Shown here one piece after another: positions 1 to 7,517 of a stretch of 44,388 nucleotides of DNA (positions are counted from its first letter, which is position 1; each line of letters begins with the position of its first letter). The notes beneath the pieces are model-generated. The model was not told the origin of the DNA. It worked only from the letters and a program-made list of their open reading frames with translations, and did not search any database. Source of the stretch: Alphaproteobacteria bacterium (GTDB lineage: Bacteria; Pseudomonadota; Alphaproteobacteria; Micropepsales; Micropepsaceae); the NCBI GenBank assembly GCA_015654635.1, contig JAATGP010000063.1, positions 1 to 44,388 of the forward strand. Reading direction: 5' to 3'. A program made the position numbers and the translations under genes.

Positions 1-1476
1 CACCGGCAGCTGTCGAGCGTGCATGCGATCGATATCCGTGCGTGCCCGCGCGTACCGGCCAATGGCAGCATCGCGCTCGGCCGCCCGCTCGGGCGCATCT
101 CGTAACGGCTTGGCAACAACACTGCGATCTGCGGTTTGCTGCCGGTCTATCCTTTGGTTCGGCACCGGCATTTGCGGCCGGAAGGAAGCGAACAGTCCGC
201 GCTTTGTTCCGGATTGTTGTTGCTCGGGCGCCCGATCCAATCCCGGCCCTACCTGGCGGCGATGCAGGCCCGCGGCAGAGGGACTGCCTGATTGGCCATG
301 CCCAATTGCGCGGGCCGGCTCAGTGGGTTCTCGGGCGTAGTCGCTCGCCATGTCTTTGGCCCGCTCGCGCGACAGGATCCGGGCGAGCTTGGCATTATCG
401 GTAAAGTCGTCGCGACCAAAGTGCAGGTCCACCCGCTCGCGATGGCGGGACAGCACCACATAGGCGGCGTGACGGTCTAGGCCCGGCGTGGCCAGAACAT
501 GCACCCGGTCCACCGTTACCCCTTGGGCTTTGTGAATGGTGGCGGCATAGCCGTGGTCGAGGTGGCTGTAATCTTTGAGGTCGAATCCAACTTTTTGGCC
601 GTCATCCAGCCGGATATCCATGTGGATGGGACTGACCCGTTCGACCGTGGCAAGGGTGCCGTTCTTGATGCCGAGACCCCGGTCATTTTTGAGCATCATC
701 ACCCGGTCGCCGGGGGCAAAGGTCCGTTTGCCCCGTTCGACGGTGATGGTGATGTCCTCGCCCAGGTCTCCGGCCTCCCGGAGCTTTGTCCGGGCCAGCT
801 GGTTGAGGCTTTGCACCTCCTCATTGGTGTGGGTGAGGATGATGCGGGATTTGCCGGGAAAGGCTTGCCGGTCCCGGTCCCAGCCATCGACCAGTTGTTC
901 CCGCGCCTCATCACGGGACTGCACGGCATGGACCATGCCGTGGTCGCGGTACCCGTCGAGCGCTTCGTCGGTACGCCCTGTTGCCAAATGGCGGGTGGCG
1001 TCCCGCTGCCAGGCTTCGCGCTGGCGACGAATCTCGGTGATCTCGACATGGGGATGGCGTTCGCTCAAGGAGCGGAAAGCGGCTCCGGCTTCAATGGCCT
1101 GGAGCTGCTCGGGGTCGCCGACCAGAACGACCTTGGCGCCTCGACGCTCGGCTTCCGTGAGAACCCGCTCCAATTGCCGCGAGCCCACCATGCCCGCTTC
1201 GTCGATCACGAGGACATGGTTGGAGTCTAGAATCTCGCGGTCTTGCGTCCACTGGTGCTCAAGACTCGCAATGGTCCGAGACGCGATCCCGGAGCCGTTC
1301 TCCAGGTTCTCGGCGGCAATGCCGGAGAGCGCAATCCCGCGAACCTCAAACCCAGAACGTTCCCAAGCCTCTTTGGCCACGCCCAGCATGGCGGATTTGC
1401 CGGTTCCGGCATAACCAATGACGATGCCAAGGTCGTGTCCGTCCGTGATATGGGCAAGAGCGGCTCGCTGCTCGCG
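1..1476 (-). pseudogene. traA: TraA, helicase half, cut off from its start by an in-frame stop and running off the window
   Basis: This is the same reading frame as the relaxase half (1477-2520), continuing after a TAG at 1477-1479, with no further stop down to base 1. The translation has the TraA RecD-like helicase signature: Walker A GYAGTGKSAML soon after the stop, Walker B VLVIDEAGMVGSRQLE (around 1160-1230), the motif VGDPEQLQAIEAG, and late motif AATIHKAQGVTVDR followed by YVVLSRHRERVDLHF. In Ti-type plasmids these are one protein: relaxase, then a helicase that unwinds the transferred strand. The C-terminus lies beyond the left edge. No frameshift is needed to join the halves, so a single codon change explains the break. 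Whether this half is translated from an internal start cannot be seen. Confidence 0.8.
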
Positions 1477-2520
1477 CTACAAGTCCAGACCGCGTTCTTC
1501 GGCGGCGGACAAAGCCCGCTCCCGGCTACCCGCAAAGACGGGATGGTGCTGGCGTTGCGCCAACCGCTCGGCAGACCGGTGCAGGCGCTCTTCCACCGCC
1601 AGCATCGGTCGGCTGGTGAAGCGCTCATCGGCCCGGCCGTCTTGACCGATCCGCACCAAATCCGGCGAACCCTCCACGGCCGCCATGACCTGATTGAACT
1701 GGTCTAAGCCGTCGGAATGGCGGTGCACAAACATGGCCAAATCGCGCCGGGTGAAGGTCGCCTGCTGGTGGGTGATGGCATCCAGCGCAATGGAGGGGTG
1801 GGCGACGATCTTCTCGCCATTCTCCCTGGCGATTTGGCGGTGATCTTCCAGCCGCTCCGATTCCAGTCCTTTGTCCGCCATGCGGGCGGCGGCGGGGCCG
1901 ATCTTGTGCTGGGGTTCGAGGTCAATGCCTTGGTCTTCGAAAGAGCGGTGATCGATCCGGGCGTCGATGCCGAGCTCAGACAAGCGCTCATTGACGTGAG
2001 CACCCCAGGCTTCGCGCCAATGTTCCAAAAGTCCGGTTCGGTTCCACTCCCGCACCTTGGCCCCGAAACCGTTTTCATCCACGCTGCGCATGGTCAGCAT
2101 GACATGGGCATGGGGCTTGGCCATTCCATCGGCGCCGATGTCCCAATGCACAGCGAAGTCGGCAATCATGCCGCGTGAGACAAACTCCTCACGAACGAAG
2201 TCTCGCGCGAGTTCGATCCCATCGGACTGATTGAGTTCGCGCGGAATGGCGAACTCAATCTCGCGGGCAAGCTGAGCGTCCTTGCGCTTCTCAAAAAATT
2301 CGACGCCATTCCACAGACGCTCGCGGTCATGGAACTCGTCGGGCACGTTCTCCGGTGTCATCACCTCGGAATGGATGACACCGCTCTTGGCCGTAAAATC
2401 GTGATGGCGGTCGAGGCGCTCGTCATAGAGACGCCCTGCCGAGCGATAGGCGGCCGAGGCCAGCGCGCTCGAACCGTTGGCGCGACTGATGACCTTCGCC
2501 GAAAAGTGATAGATTGCCAT
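1477..2520 (-). CDS. traA: TraA conjugative relaxase half (MobA/MobL, MOBQ type), ending at a premature TAG
   Basis: The first about 200 residues are a MobA/MobL nickase domain that cleaves and covalently binds one strand at oriT. Visible motifs are the N-terminal MAIYHFSAKVISR, the tyrosine region ASAAYRSAGRL, and the metal-binding histidines in ADFAVHWDIG and KPHAHVMLTMR. The start is placed at ATG 2520 because family members begin with MAIYHF and the upstream in-frame extension to 2613 would run through oriT. The frame stops at TAG 1477-1479 just after SAAEERGLDL. The next codons read REQRAALAHIT, which is normal TraA sequence leading into the helicase. The expressed product would be a 347-residue relaxase without its helicase. 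traC and traD diverge on the other side of oriT, as in Ti plasmids. Confidence 0.85.
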   Translation of the reverse strand: MAIYHFSAKVISRANGSSALASAAYRSAGRLYDERLDRHHDFTAKSGVIHSEVMTPENVPDEFHDRERLWNGVEFFEKRKDAQLAREIEFAIPRELNQSDGIELARDFVREEFVSRGMIADFAVHWDIGADGMAKPHAHVMLTMRSVDENGFGAKVREWNRTGLLEHWREAWGAHVNERLSELGIDARIDHRSFEDQGIDLEPQHKIGPAAARMADKGLESERLEDHRQIARENGEKIVAHPSIALDAITHQQATFTRRDLAMFVHRHSDGLDQFNQVMAAVEGSPDLVRIGQDGRADERFTSRPMLAVEERLHRSAERLAQRQHHPVFAGSRERALSAAEERGLDL

Positions 2521-2545
2521 GCCTGTGAGATACGCTTCCAAGCGC

Positions 2546-2596
2546 ACGTCGGCACGACGTATAAGCGCGCCCTCACGAGAAAAAATCCCGTGAGGG
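2546..2596. other. Probable oriT with RSF1010/pTi-like nic region
   Basis: Between traA and traC lies TAAGCGCGCCCT (2562-2573), one base different from the RSF1010 nic core TAAGTGCGCCCT that pTi oriT also resembles. It is preceded two bases away by a perfect inverted repeat ACGTCG-GCA-CGACGT (2546-2560), the same arrangement as in RSF1010. A second inverted repeat, CCCTCACG/CGTGAGGG (2570-2577 and 2589-2596), overlaps its end. By analogy the nick would fall between G2569 and C2570. The location between divergent traA and traCD matches Ti plasmids. Confidence 0.8.
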
Positions 2597-2685
2597 ATTG
2601 TTCCGTACCACACTGTCTCAGGTCAAATAGCGCATTTGGCAAGGTCTCACGCTATTATGCTCACATCAACAAAGCGGAGCCCGAT

Positions 2686-3009
2686 ATGCGCAAACCTCGT
2701 GACTTTGACGCCGCACTAAAGACCCTCACCGAAAAGACCAAGGCCCTCAAGGAAACCAAACGGCGCCAACTCGGCGATCTGATCGTTGCGACCGGTGCCG
2801 ATAGTCTCGATATTGAAACTTTGGCCGGCGGGCTCGTCGCCATGGCGCAAGCCACCGACACCGCACAGAAGAGGCTCTGGAAGAAGCAAGGCGAGGAGTT
2901 TTTTCGCAAGGCAAAGGCAGCTCAAGGCGGAACTACAGGCCAGCACGAAAGCTCTGCGCCGGGCGACAGTCTCCCATCATCGCCTGCAAGCCCATCGAGC
3001 AAGAGCTGA
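2686..3009 (+). CDS. traC: TraC-like conjugal transfer protein
   Basis: This 107-residue protein begins MRKPRDFDAALKTL and is very charged at the start, followed by KRRQLGDLIVATGADSLDIE, a pattern typical of the small TraC-like accessory proteins that sit beside oriT in Ti-type elements. It probably helps assemble the relaxosome. The last about 20 residues are Ser/Pro-rich and look unstructured. The start is ATG 2686 with GGAG at 2676-2679. An in-frame extension further upstream would run through oriT and is rejected. traD begins 16 bases after the stop, so the two are probably one transcript. Confidence 0.75.
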   Translation: MRKPRDFDAALKTLTEKTKALKETKRRQLGDLIVATGADSLDIETLAGGLVAMAQATDTAQKRLWKKQGEEFFRKAKAAQGGTTGQHESSAPGDSLPSSPASPSSKS

Positions 3010-3025
3010 TACGCGAGACTGGGTC

Positions 3026-3286
3026 ATGAAACGTCGCGAACGTGCCCGCCGTCTGATCGAACTCGGCGGCCTTGTCGTCAAATCCAGGCTCGTCGAACTC
3101 GTCAACGATGATCGGGCAGCCCTGTATGGTGCCTTTCTCGAACTTTTCCTCCAGCTCCAGCAGGAGACCAGCGAGCAGGTCATTGCCGTTTGGCGGCGTC
3201 AAGGGACGCGAGCGTTCAAGGCAGAGGCCGAGGAAAGAAGCCAGCAGCCGGAGCGACATCGCCATGCCCAAAACCGGCGCGGGTGA
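3026..3286 (+). CDS. traD: TraD conjugal transfer protein
   Basis: This 86-residue protein carries the TraD family signature near its start: MKRRERARRLIELGGLVVKS (residues 1-20). It is followed by a helix with ALYGAFLELFLQLQQE and a basic, low-complexity tail. TraD is a small accessory protein of Ti-type conjugation, usually encoded traC-traD-traG. Here traG (the type IV coupling protein) does not follow; instead there is a 150-base gap and then unrelated cargo. The ribosome site is weak, so coupling to traC translation is likely. The reading frame is open further upstream, overlapping traC, so a longer product from a non-ATG start cannot be excluded. Confidence 0.75.
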   Translation: MKRRERARRLIELGGLVVKSRLVELVNDDRAALYGAFLELFLQLQQETSEQVIAVWRRQGTRAFKAEAEERSQQPERHRHAQNRRG

Positions 3287-3319
3287 TCGCACGTAAATTG
3301 GCTGAAGGAGCTTTCGACG

Positions 3320-3355
3320 ACTATCACCAAAGGGGGGCTCCTTACTATCACCAAA
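3320..3355. repeat. Two direct copies of a 12-base repeat upstream of cargo genes
   Basis: ACTATCACCAAA occurs at 3320-3331 and again at 3344-3355, 24 bases start to start, in the gap between traD and the DUF2971 gene. The spacing is close to two helical turns plus a few bases, so the copies could be a protein-binding pair. Alternatively they could mark an old insertion point of the cargo. Nothing else identifies them. Confidence 0.5.
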
Positions 3356-3436
3356 AGTTGGTATACAGATCGGCAGAGTTCAGAACCAGAGCGCAACTCT
3401 TGAAGGCGGATCGCCGTATTTGCAACGGAGCCATAG

Positions 3437-4408
3437 ATGAAAACATCCCGCGACTTGCCCGAGGAAATGCGCGCGCTTGGCGAAAAGTTCTATACGTCCG
3501 GAGACGCCTTCGTTAATGAATTTATTCAGAAGTTTGCCAGTCAGCCTGCTCCCTCACTCATCTATCACTATACAGACGACAAAGGCCTACGAAGTATTCT
3601 TGAGACCGGTACGATGTGGCTTACAGACATTTTTGCCCTCAACGATCCGGCCGAATTGCGCCACGGCATTGAACACGCGATAGCACGCATTGCGGAGTCA
3701 GCGAAAACTGGTGCACCAGAGTTTAAGCTATTTGCGCGGCGCTTCGCCAAAATACGTGATGGCGGAATTGAACGGTCTGCACATTATTTTGTCGCCTGTT
3801 TCAGCAAAAATGGAGACGACCTATGTCAGTGGCGAGCATATGCGGATGATGGGAAGGGCTTTGCGCTAGGATTTGACGGCAACAATTTCGAACACGGATT
3901 CGCGACCCCGAGCGGCAAGCCAATGCCAAATAACTCGACATTTCCGGTAACATACGACGACGGTCAGCTATGCGAAATTCAGGACAAAATTCTCGGCATT
4001 CTGCCGGAGTACGTGTCCGCGCCTCGCGGGCGGGGTTTGTGCGATGCCGCGATCAACGGATACATGGAGCATCTGTCCGTATGCTTCTCCGTGCTCGTGT
4101 TTTGGGCGTCACTCTATTTCAAGCACCCCGCCTACTTGAATGAGGCGGAGTACCGATTTCTTCAAATTCAGCGCAGTGACCGACCGGTAGAAGGAGTCAA
4201 ATATCGATCCCGACCTTACAGTCTTGTTCGATACATCGAATATAACTGGAGGCGATTTTCTCCGGGCGCGCTGAAGGAAATTATCATAGGCCCCGCGGCG
4301 GACCGAAGAAGATCGGAGACATTCGCAAGGGACTGCCTTCATCTAATTGGAATTGATGAAACGTCTGTGGATATCCGTTTCTCCTCGATACCGTATAGAG
4401 GGCGTTAG
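3437..4408 (+). CDS. DUF2971 family protein of unknown function
   Basis: The 323-residue protein has the marks of DUF2971: YHYTDDKGLRSIL (43-55), WLTDIFALNDPAE (61-73), and CFSKNGDDLCQWRAYADDG (about 120-138) followed by KGFALGF. The C-terminal third is less conserved. No signal peptide or membrane segment is visible, so it should be cytoplasmic. The start ATG 3437 has GGAG at 3427-3430. Members are often found in accessory regions, but I know of no established activity. Base composition is visibly more AT-rich than the chromosome to the right, fitting cargo acquired with the element. The next gene lies in the same direction after a 145-base gap. Confidence 0.75.
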   Translation: MKTSRDLPEEMRALGEKFYTSGDAFVNEFIQKFASQPAPSLIYHYTDDKGLRSILETGTMWLTDIFALNDPAELRHGIEHAIARIAESAKTGAPEFKLFARRFAKIRDGGIERSAHYFVACFSKNGDDLCQWRAYADDGKGFALGFDGNNFEHGFATPSGKPMPNNSTFPVTYDDGQLCEIQDKILGILPEYVSAPRGRGLCDAAINGYMEHLSVCFSVLVFWASLYFKHPAYLNEAEYRFLQIQRSDRPVEGVKYRSRPYSLVRYIEYNWRRFSPGALKEIIIGPAADRRRSETFARDCLHLIGIDETSVDIRFSSIPYRGR

Positions 4409-4553
4409 TGGAATACCGTTCGGCGATTTCAAAAGCAGATTGGTATGCCTGCCACTATGCTAATCGACTCCGTGTTAGCTAGAATACCAAAACCCTTGGT
4501 TGCTTTCCTGCGCACGTGTACTACATTATTTCAAAATTTTGTGGGGCTGGGAC

Positions 4554-5594
4554 ATGGGTTGCGTTGAAACTCTTTCTAAATTGGACGCTGTAAACTCTGC
4601 GCGCGATGCGCTTGCGGAGAACATGGCATTGCCAGCCAAGGCAATTGGGTTCTCCCAAATGCGTTGGCTTGTTGATCAGCTCGCCTTAGCCTGCGCTGAC
4701 GAAGCGCTACGTCGCGACGGTAGCGAAGATGCTCTGAATGATATTGTAAATGTTACGTTGGAAGTTCTCCATTCTGTCTGGTCAGTCGGTGCACCAGAGA
4801 TTGCTACTCGCTTCCGCTGGAAGGAGGACGACAAACCGACTGAGGAAGAACAAAAGACAATTGATCGGGCGCGAAGCACTGTCTGGACGCGTCATGATCC
4901 GAGGCGGGCTTTCCAAGAAGGGTATGAATCAGCACACCATGTGGATACCGATAAGGAAACGATGGCAGAAATCGTTGCACTGTACCTACAAAATAGTTGG
5001 TTACACCTCCCCTACTTGGACTGGGTTCTCGTTGACATGACCGTTTCACGCGAACTCAGTGCTTACGGGGAAGCGCTCAAACAGAAAATTGCGCCCGGAA
5101 ATCGCGATTTGCTCGGTTTCAACGACAGGTACTTTCAGAGCAAAGGTAATCTCTCGAAAATGATAGAGACGCGCTGGCCTGAGGTTTGGGAGAAGTTGTG
5201 GGCGAAGGTGTTTTGGTTTTTGATTGTACCTATCGGCGCAATATGGCTCGCCTTTCGTAATAACTGGACTGTGGTCGGCACAGTACTGTTAGTGCTGTAT
5301 TCGCTCGTTATCGGTTTCCGTGTTCTGATCGGCCTTGCGCGTTGGGGCAAGAGAACCGTCAATCATATTCTCGGTCGCCCTGATCCGAAGACGAAGCCAT
5401 TTATCTTATGGGATCAAATGTACGAAGTTTGGCGGCGGCTGGAAGGCCCAGTGGTCAATCCAACGATAGTTCGCGAAGCCATGGTGAAGTCCTCGGAACA
5501 TGGGGCTGTGTGGGATACGGTCACCTGGTCGCTTCTCGACCGAGTAATTTCTATTGATCCTGCTGTTTGGATTGTTAGACCCAATAACGCCTGA
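4554..5594 (+). CDS. Unrecognised cargo protein with two predicted membrane segments
   Basis: I do not recognise this 346-residue protein. The first 220 residues are polar and helical, with many acidic and basic residues. Two adjacent hydrophobic stretches follow, VFWFLIVPIGAIWLAF and VVGTVLLVLYSLVIGFRVLI, separated by a short RNNW turn, so it probably sits in the inner membrane as a hairpin with both large ends cytoplasmic. The tail carries several Trp residues. ATG 4554 is chosen; an in-frame TTG 54 bases upstream is less likely. Codon use is AT-rich like the DUF2971 gene before it. The arrangement of a soluble cargo protein next to a membrane protein recalls phage-defence or toxin modules, but that is only a guess. 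Confidence 0.6.
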   Translation: MGCVETLSKLDAVNSARDALAENMALPAKAIGFSQMRWLVDQLALACADEALRRDGSEDALNDIVNVTLEVLHSVWSVGAPEIATRFRWKEDDKPTEEEQKTIDRARSTVWTRHDPRRAFQEGYESAHHVDTDKETMAEIVALYLQNSWLHLPYLDWVLVDMTVSRELSAYGEALKQKIAPGNRDLLGFNDRYFQSKGNLSKMIETRWPEVWEKLWAKVFWFLIVPIGAIWLAFRNNWTVVGTVLLVLYSLVIGFRVLIGLARWGKRTVNHILGRPDPKTKPFILWDQMYEVWRRLEGPVVNPTIVREAMVKSSEHGAVWDTVTWSLLDRVISIDPAVWIVRPNNA

Positions 5595-5983
5595 ACTAAT
5601 GCGGCGTAGCCCTGGCTGGCTACCGGGTTTGCACTCGACCTTTACGGCTCACCCGGTTGGCCGTTCATGGCGTCACCTGGACTTTTGGAGTGTTGTCAAA
5701 GCGCTTGGTTTTTTCCATCTTTGTGAGAAGTGTGAAGAAGATGGTTCTACTCTTACAAAGTTGGCTCAAAAACGATTTTAGATACAAAATTCATATGGGG
5801 GTATATTCGGGGGTATGTGCGGATTTCAAAAGTTGCATTGTCTTTCTAATACAATAGGTTGACGCCTATTTATTAATCCCTCCGGCCGCCAGTTTTCTTT
5901 CCCAATTTTCGGTTTGAAATGGCAGCCTTCGAAGAGGTTTGCCGCTAACCTCGTGCCCGCGCCTCTTAGACGACAAGGTTGCT
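5595..5983. other. Probable right boundary of the integrated element, no gene
   Basis: No convincing gene is seen. The segment begins GC-rich with an inverted repeat ACCGGGT/ACCCGGT (5622-5628, 5651-5657) that may end transcription of the cargo. It becomes markedly AT-rich from about 5690 to 5880, then returns to chromosomal composition at the hydrolase gene. It contains the GGGGGTAT tandem repeat (5797-5816) and a hairpin AATAGG/CCTATT (5853-5870). The change of composition and gene type makes this the best place for the element end. No integrase gene is present on this side. Confidence 0.45.
5797..5816 (+). repeat. Tandem GGGGGTAT repeat, possible attachment-site arm
   Basis: GGGGGTAT occurs at 5797-5804 and 5809-5816, a 12-base period. 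Similar paired GGGGGTAT blocks are often seen next to integrase genes and tRNA attachment sites of proteobacterial islands, as I remember them. No integrase or intact tRNA is adjacent here. Confidence 0.35.
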
Positions 5984-6652
5984 ATGTCCTCTTCGCTCTT
6001 TCACGCCGCTATCCTTCCGGTCACGCCCTATCAGCAGAACTGCTCGCTGGTGTGGTGCGACAAGACCAAGATGGGCGCCATCATCGATCCCGGTGGCGAG
6101 GTCGACCGGCTGGTGGCCGCCGCAGCGGCCAATGGCGTGACGGTGGAAAAGATCTTCCTCACCCATGGCCATCTGGATCATGCTTCGGGCGCTGCCGCGC
6201 TGAAGCGGCGCACGGGAGCCACGCTGGAAGGCCCCCATATAGACGACACCTTCCTGCTAGAGGCGCTGGCCAAAAACCGCACAACGCCCGGCTTCGAGGC
6301 CGCCGAAGCTTGCGTGCCCGACCGTTTTTTGGACGACGGCGATGCGGTGTCTTTCGGCGAGGTGAGCTTTGAGGTTGTACACTGCCCCGGTCACACCCCC
6401 GGTCATGTCGTTTATCTGCAGCGCGAAGCCAAAATCGCCTTCTGCGGCGATGTGCTGTTCAAAGGCTCCATCGGCCGGACCGACATTCCCCGCGGCAATC
6501 ATGCGACGCTGATCCACTCAATTGTGGACAAGCTCTGGCCCCTTGGTGGCGACATTGCCTTCGTGCCTGGCCATGGCCTGATGTCGAGCTTCGCCGAGGA
6601 ACGCCGCAACAACCCCTTCGTCGGCGACTATGCGCTGGATGGAATGCTGTAA
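5984..6652 (+). CDS. Metallo-beta-lactamase-fold hydrolase, glyoxalase II-like
   Basis: The 222-residue protein has the full metal-binding set of the fold: THGHLDHASG (about residue 65), the histidine in CPGHTPGHV, the bridging aspartate in FCGDVLF, and VPGHG near the end. The length and the absence of the C-terminal substrate domain of classic GloB place it with short glyoxalase II-like hydrolases such as YcbL, which cleave thioesters. The substrate is unknown. ATG 5984 gives the usual family start SSLFHAAILPVTPYQQN; an upstream in-frame start is unlikely. It is the first chromosomal-looking gene to the right of the mobile element. Confidence 0.85.
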   Translation: MSSSLFHAAILPVTPYQQNCSLVWCDKTKMGAIIDPGGEVDRLVAAAAANGVTVEKIFLTHGHLDHASGAAALKRRTGATLEGPHIDDTFLLEALAKNRTTPGFEAAEACVPDRFLDDGDAVSFGEVSFEVVHCPGHTPGHVVYLQREAKIAFCGDVLFKGSIGRTDIPRGNHATLIHSIVDKLWPLGGDIAFVPGHGLMSSFAEERRNNPFVGDYALDGML

Positions 6653-6797
6653 GGGAGCATTCCTTAAGAGCAATTTTGGCGCGGGCTCAGCGGAACGTCG
6701 CGACTACCAGTGCGTTATCCGATGGAACTCTTACAAACGATATAAATCGACGGCGGAACGGCAGACGGGAATGCCTTTTGCCCTAAAGGATTGATCC

Positions 6798-7028
6798 ATG
6801 AGTTTTACGCAATTGAACCCTGCCCTGCCGGTCACGGTGGAGGAAAAGGGCGCCGGCTATGCTTTTGCCGTCATCGATTACGGCCAAGAGCATAACCTGA
6901 TCTGGGTGGTGGCGCTGAACGCCAATGGCGAAATTTGGTGCTCGCCCAACCCCAAAGTGCGGATGTGCAACAACTGGACGATGGGCCGTTCGGTGCCGGG
7001 ACGAAATCTGCAAATGGCAGCGGAATAG
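6798..7028 (+). CDS. Small conserved-looking hypothetical protein
   Basis: This is a 76-residue soluble protein with a good ribosome site (AAAGGA at 6785-6790, ATG 6798). The centre reads NLIWVVALNANGEIWCSPNP and ends VRMCNNWTMGR, a compact beta-rich pattern with two cysteines. I recall similar short proteins in other alphaproteobacteria, without a known function. It converges on the SemiSWEET gene, leaving only 13 bases between the two stops. Confidence 0.65.
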   Translation: MSFTQLNPALPVTVEEKGAGYAFAVIDYGQEHNLIWVVALNANGEIWCSPNPKVRMCNNWTMGRSVPGRNLQMAAE

Positions 7029-7041
7029 TGGCTGTTGAGCT

Positions 7042-7335
7042 TTATGGTTCTTCCGCCGTCAATGTCGCCGCCACTTTGTCCTTTTGCGGCTGCGGCAACA
7101 GTGTCATCACCAAGATGAAGGCCGAAAGCAAAAAGCAAACGCCGTTGGAAAGCACCAGCGGCCATTGGTGCTGAAGGGCGCCATAGCCCAGCCAGAGCAC
7201 AAAGGCCGCCACCGTGAGCAGATACATGCCGACGGAAATATCCTTGGTTTGACGGCTGCGGATAACCTTCCAAGCCTGCGGCGCGAAGCTCGCCATTGAC
7301 GCGGCCGCCGCCAAATATCCCAAAATCGTGATCAC
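7042..7335 (-). CDS. SemiSWEET-type sugar transporter
   Basis: The 97-residue protein has three hydrophobic helices and a PQ-loop: TILGYLAAAASMASFAPQAW at the start, SRQTKDISVGMYLL, then VLWLGYGALQHQWPLVLSN and a third helix. This is the three-helix SemiSWEET unit, which dimerises to move sugars across the inner membrane. The start is GTG 7335, preceded by AAGG about 10 bases upstream; there is no ATG alternative. It is divergent from recQ. Confidence 0.85.
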   Translation of the reverse strand: MITILGYLAAAASMASFAPQAWKVIRSRQTKDISVGMYLLTVAAFVLWLGYGALQHQWPLVLSNGVCFLLSAFILVMTLLPQPQKDKVAATLTAEEP

Positions 7336-7517
7336 GGTGATGCCGCCTTGTTCTCTATCGCGATCCGTCGCGATGGCAAAATAACGCCTGAGCCGGGCGC
7401 GGGTTGCTCATGGCTTTTGCCGCCAGCACATACCCCAGACGATTTCCCCAATGTCGAACCGCAGCCATGCACGCTACAACCTTCGTCCACAGCGCTTTTG
7501 ATTCGGATTTCGCCGGT

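Noticed and set aside
2521..2613. An in-frame 31-residue extension upstream of the TraA ATG at 2520.
   Set aside because: It runs through the oriT inverted repeat, and TraA proteins begin at MAIYHF. The extension is unlikely to be translated.
3708..4802. GGTGCACCAGAG occurs in both cargo genes.
   Set aside because: It encodes a GAPE segment in both, but the surrounding sequence is unrelated. It is probably chance.
5876..5891. ATCCCTCCGGCCGCCA looks like the 3' end of a tRNA-Ser, a usual attachment site.
   Set aside because: When laid on the tRNA model the T-stem, acceptor stem and CCA do not all fit; the match lacks two bases and a proper T-loop. It may be a coincidence.
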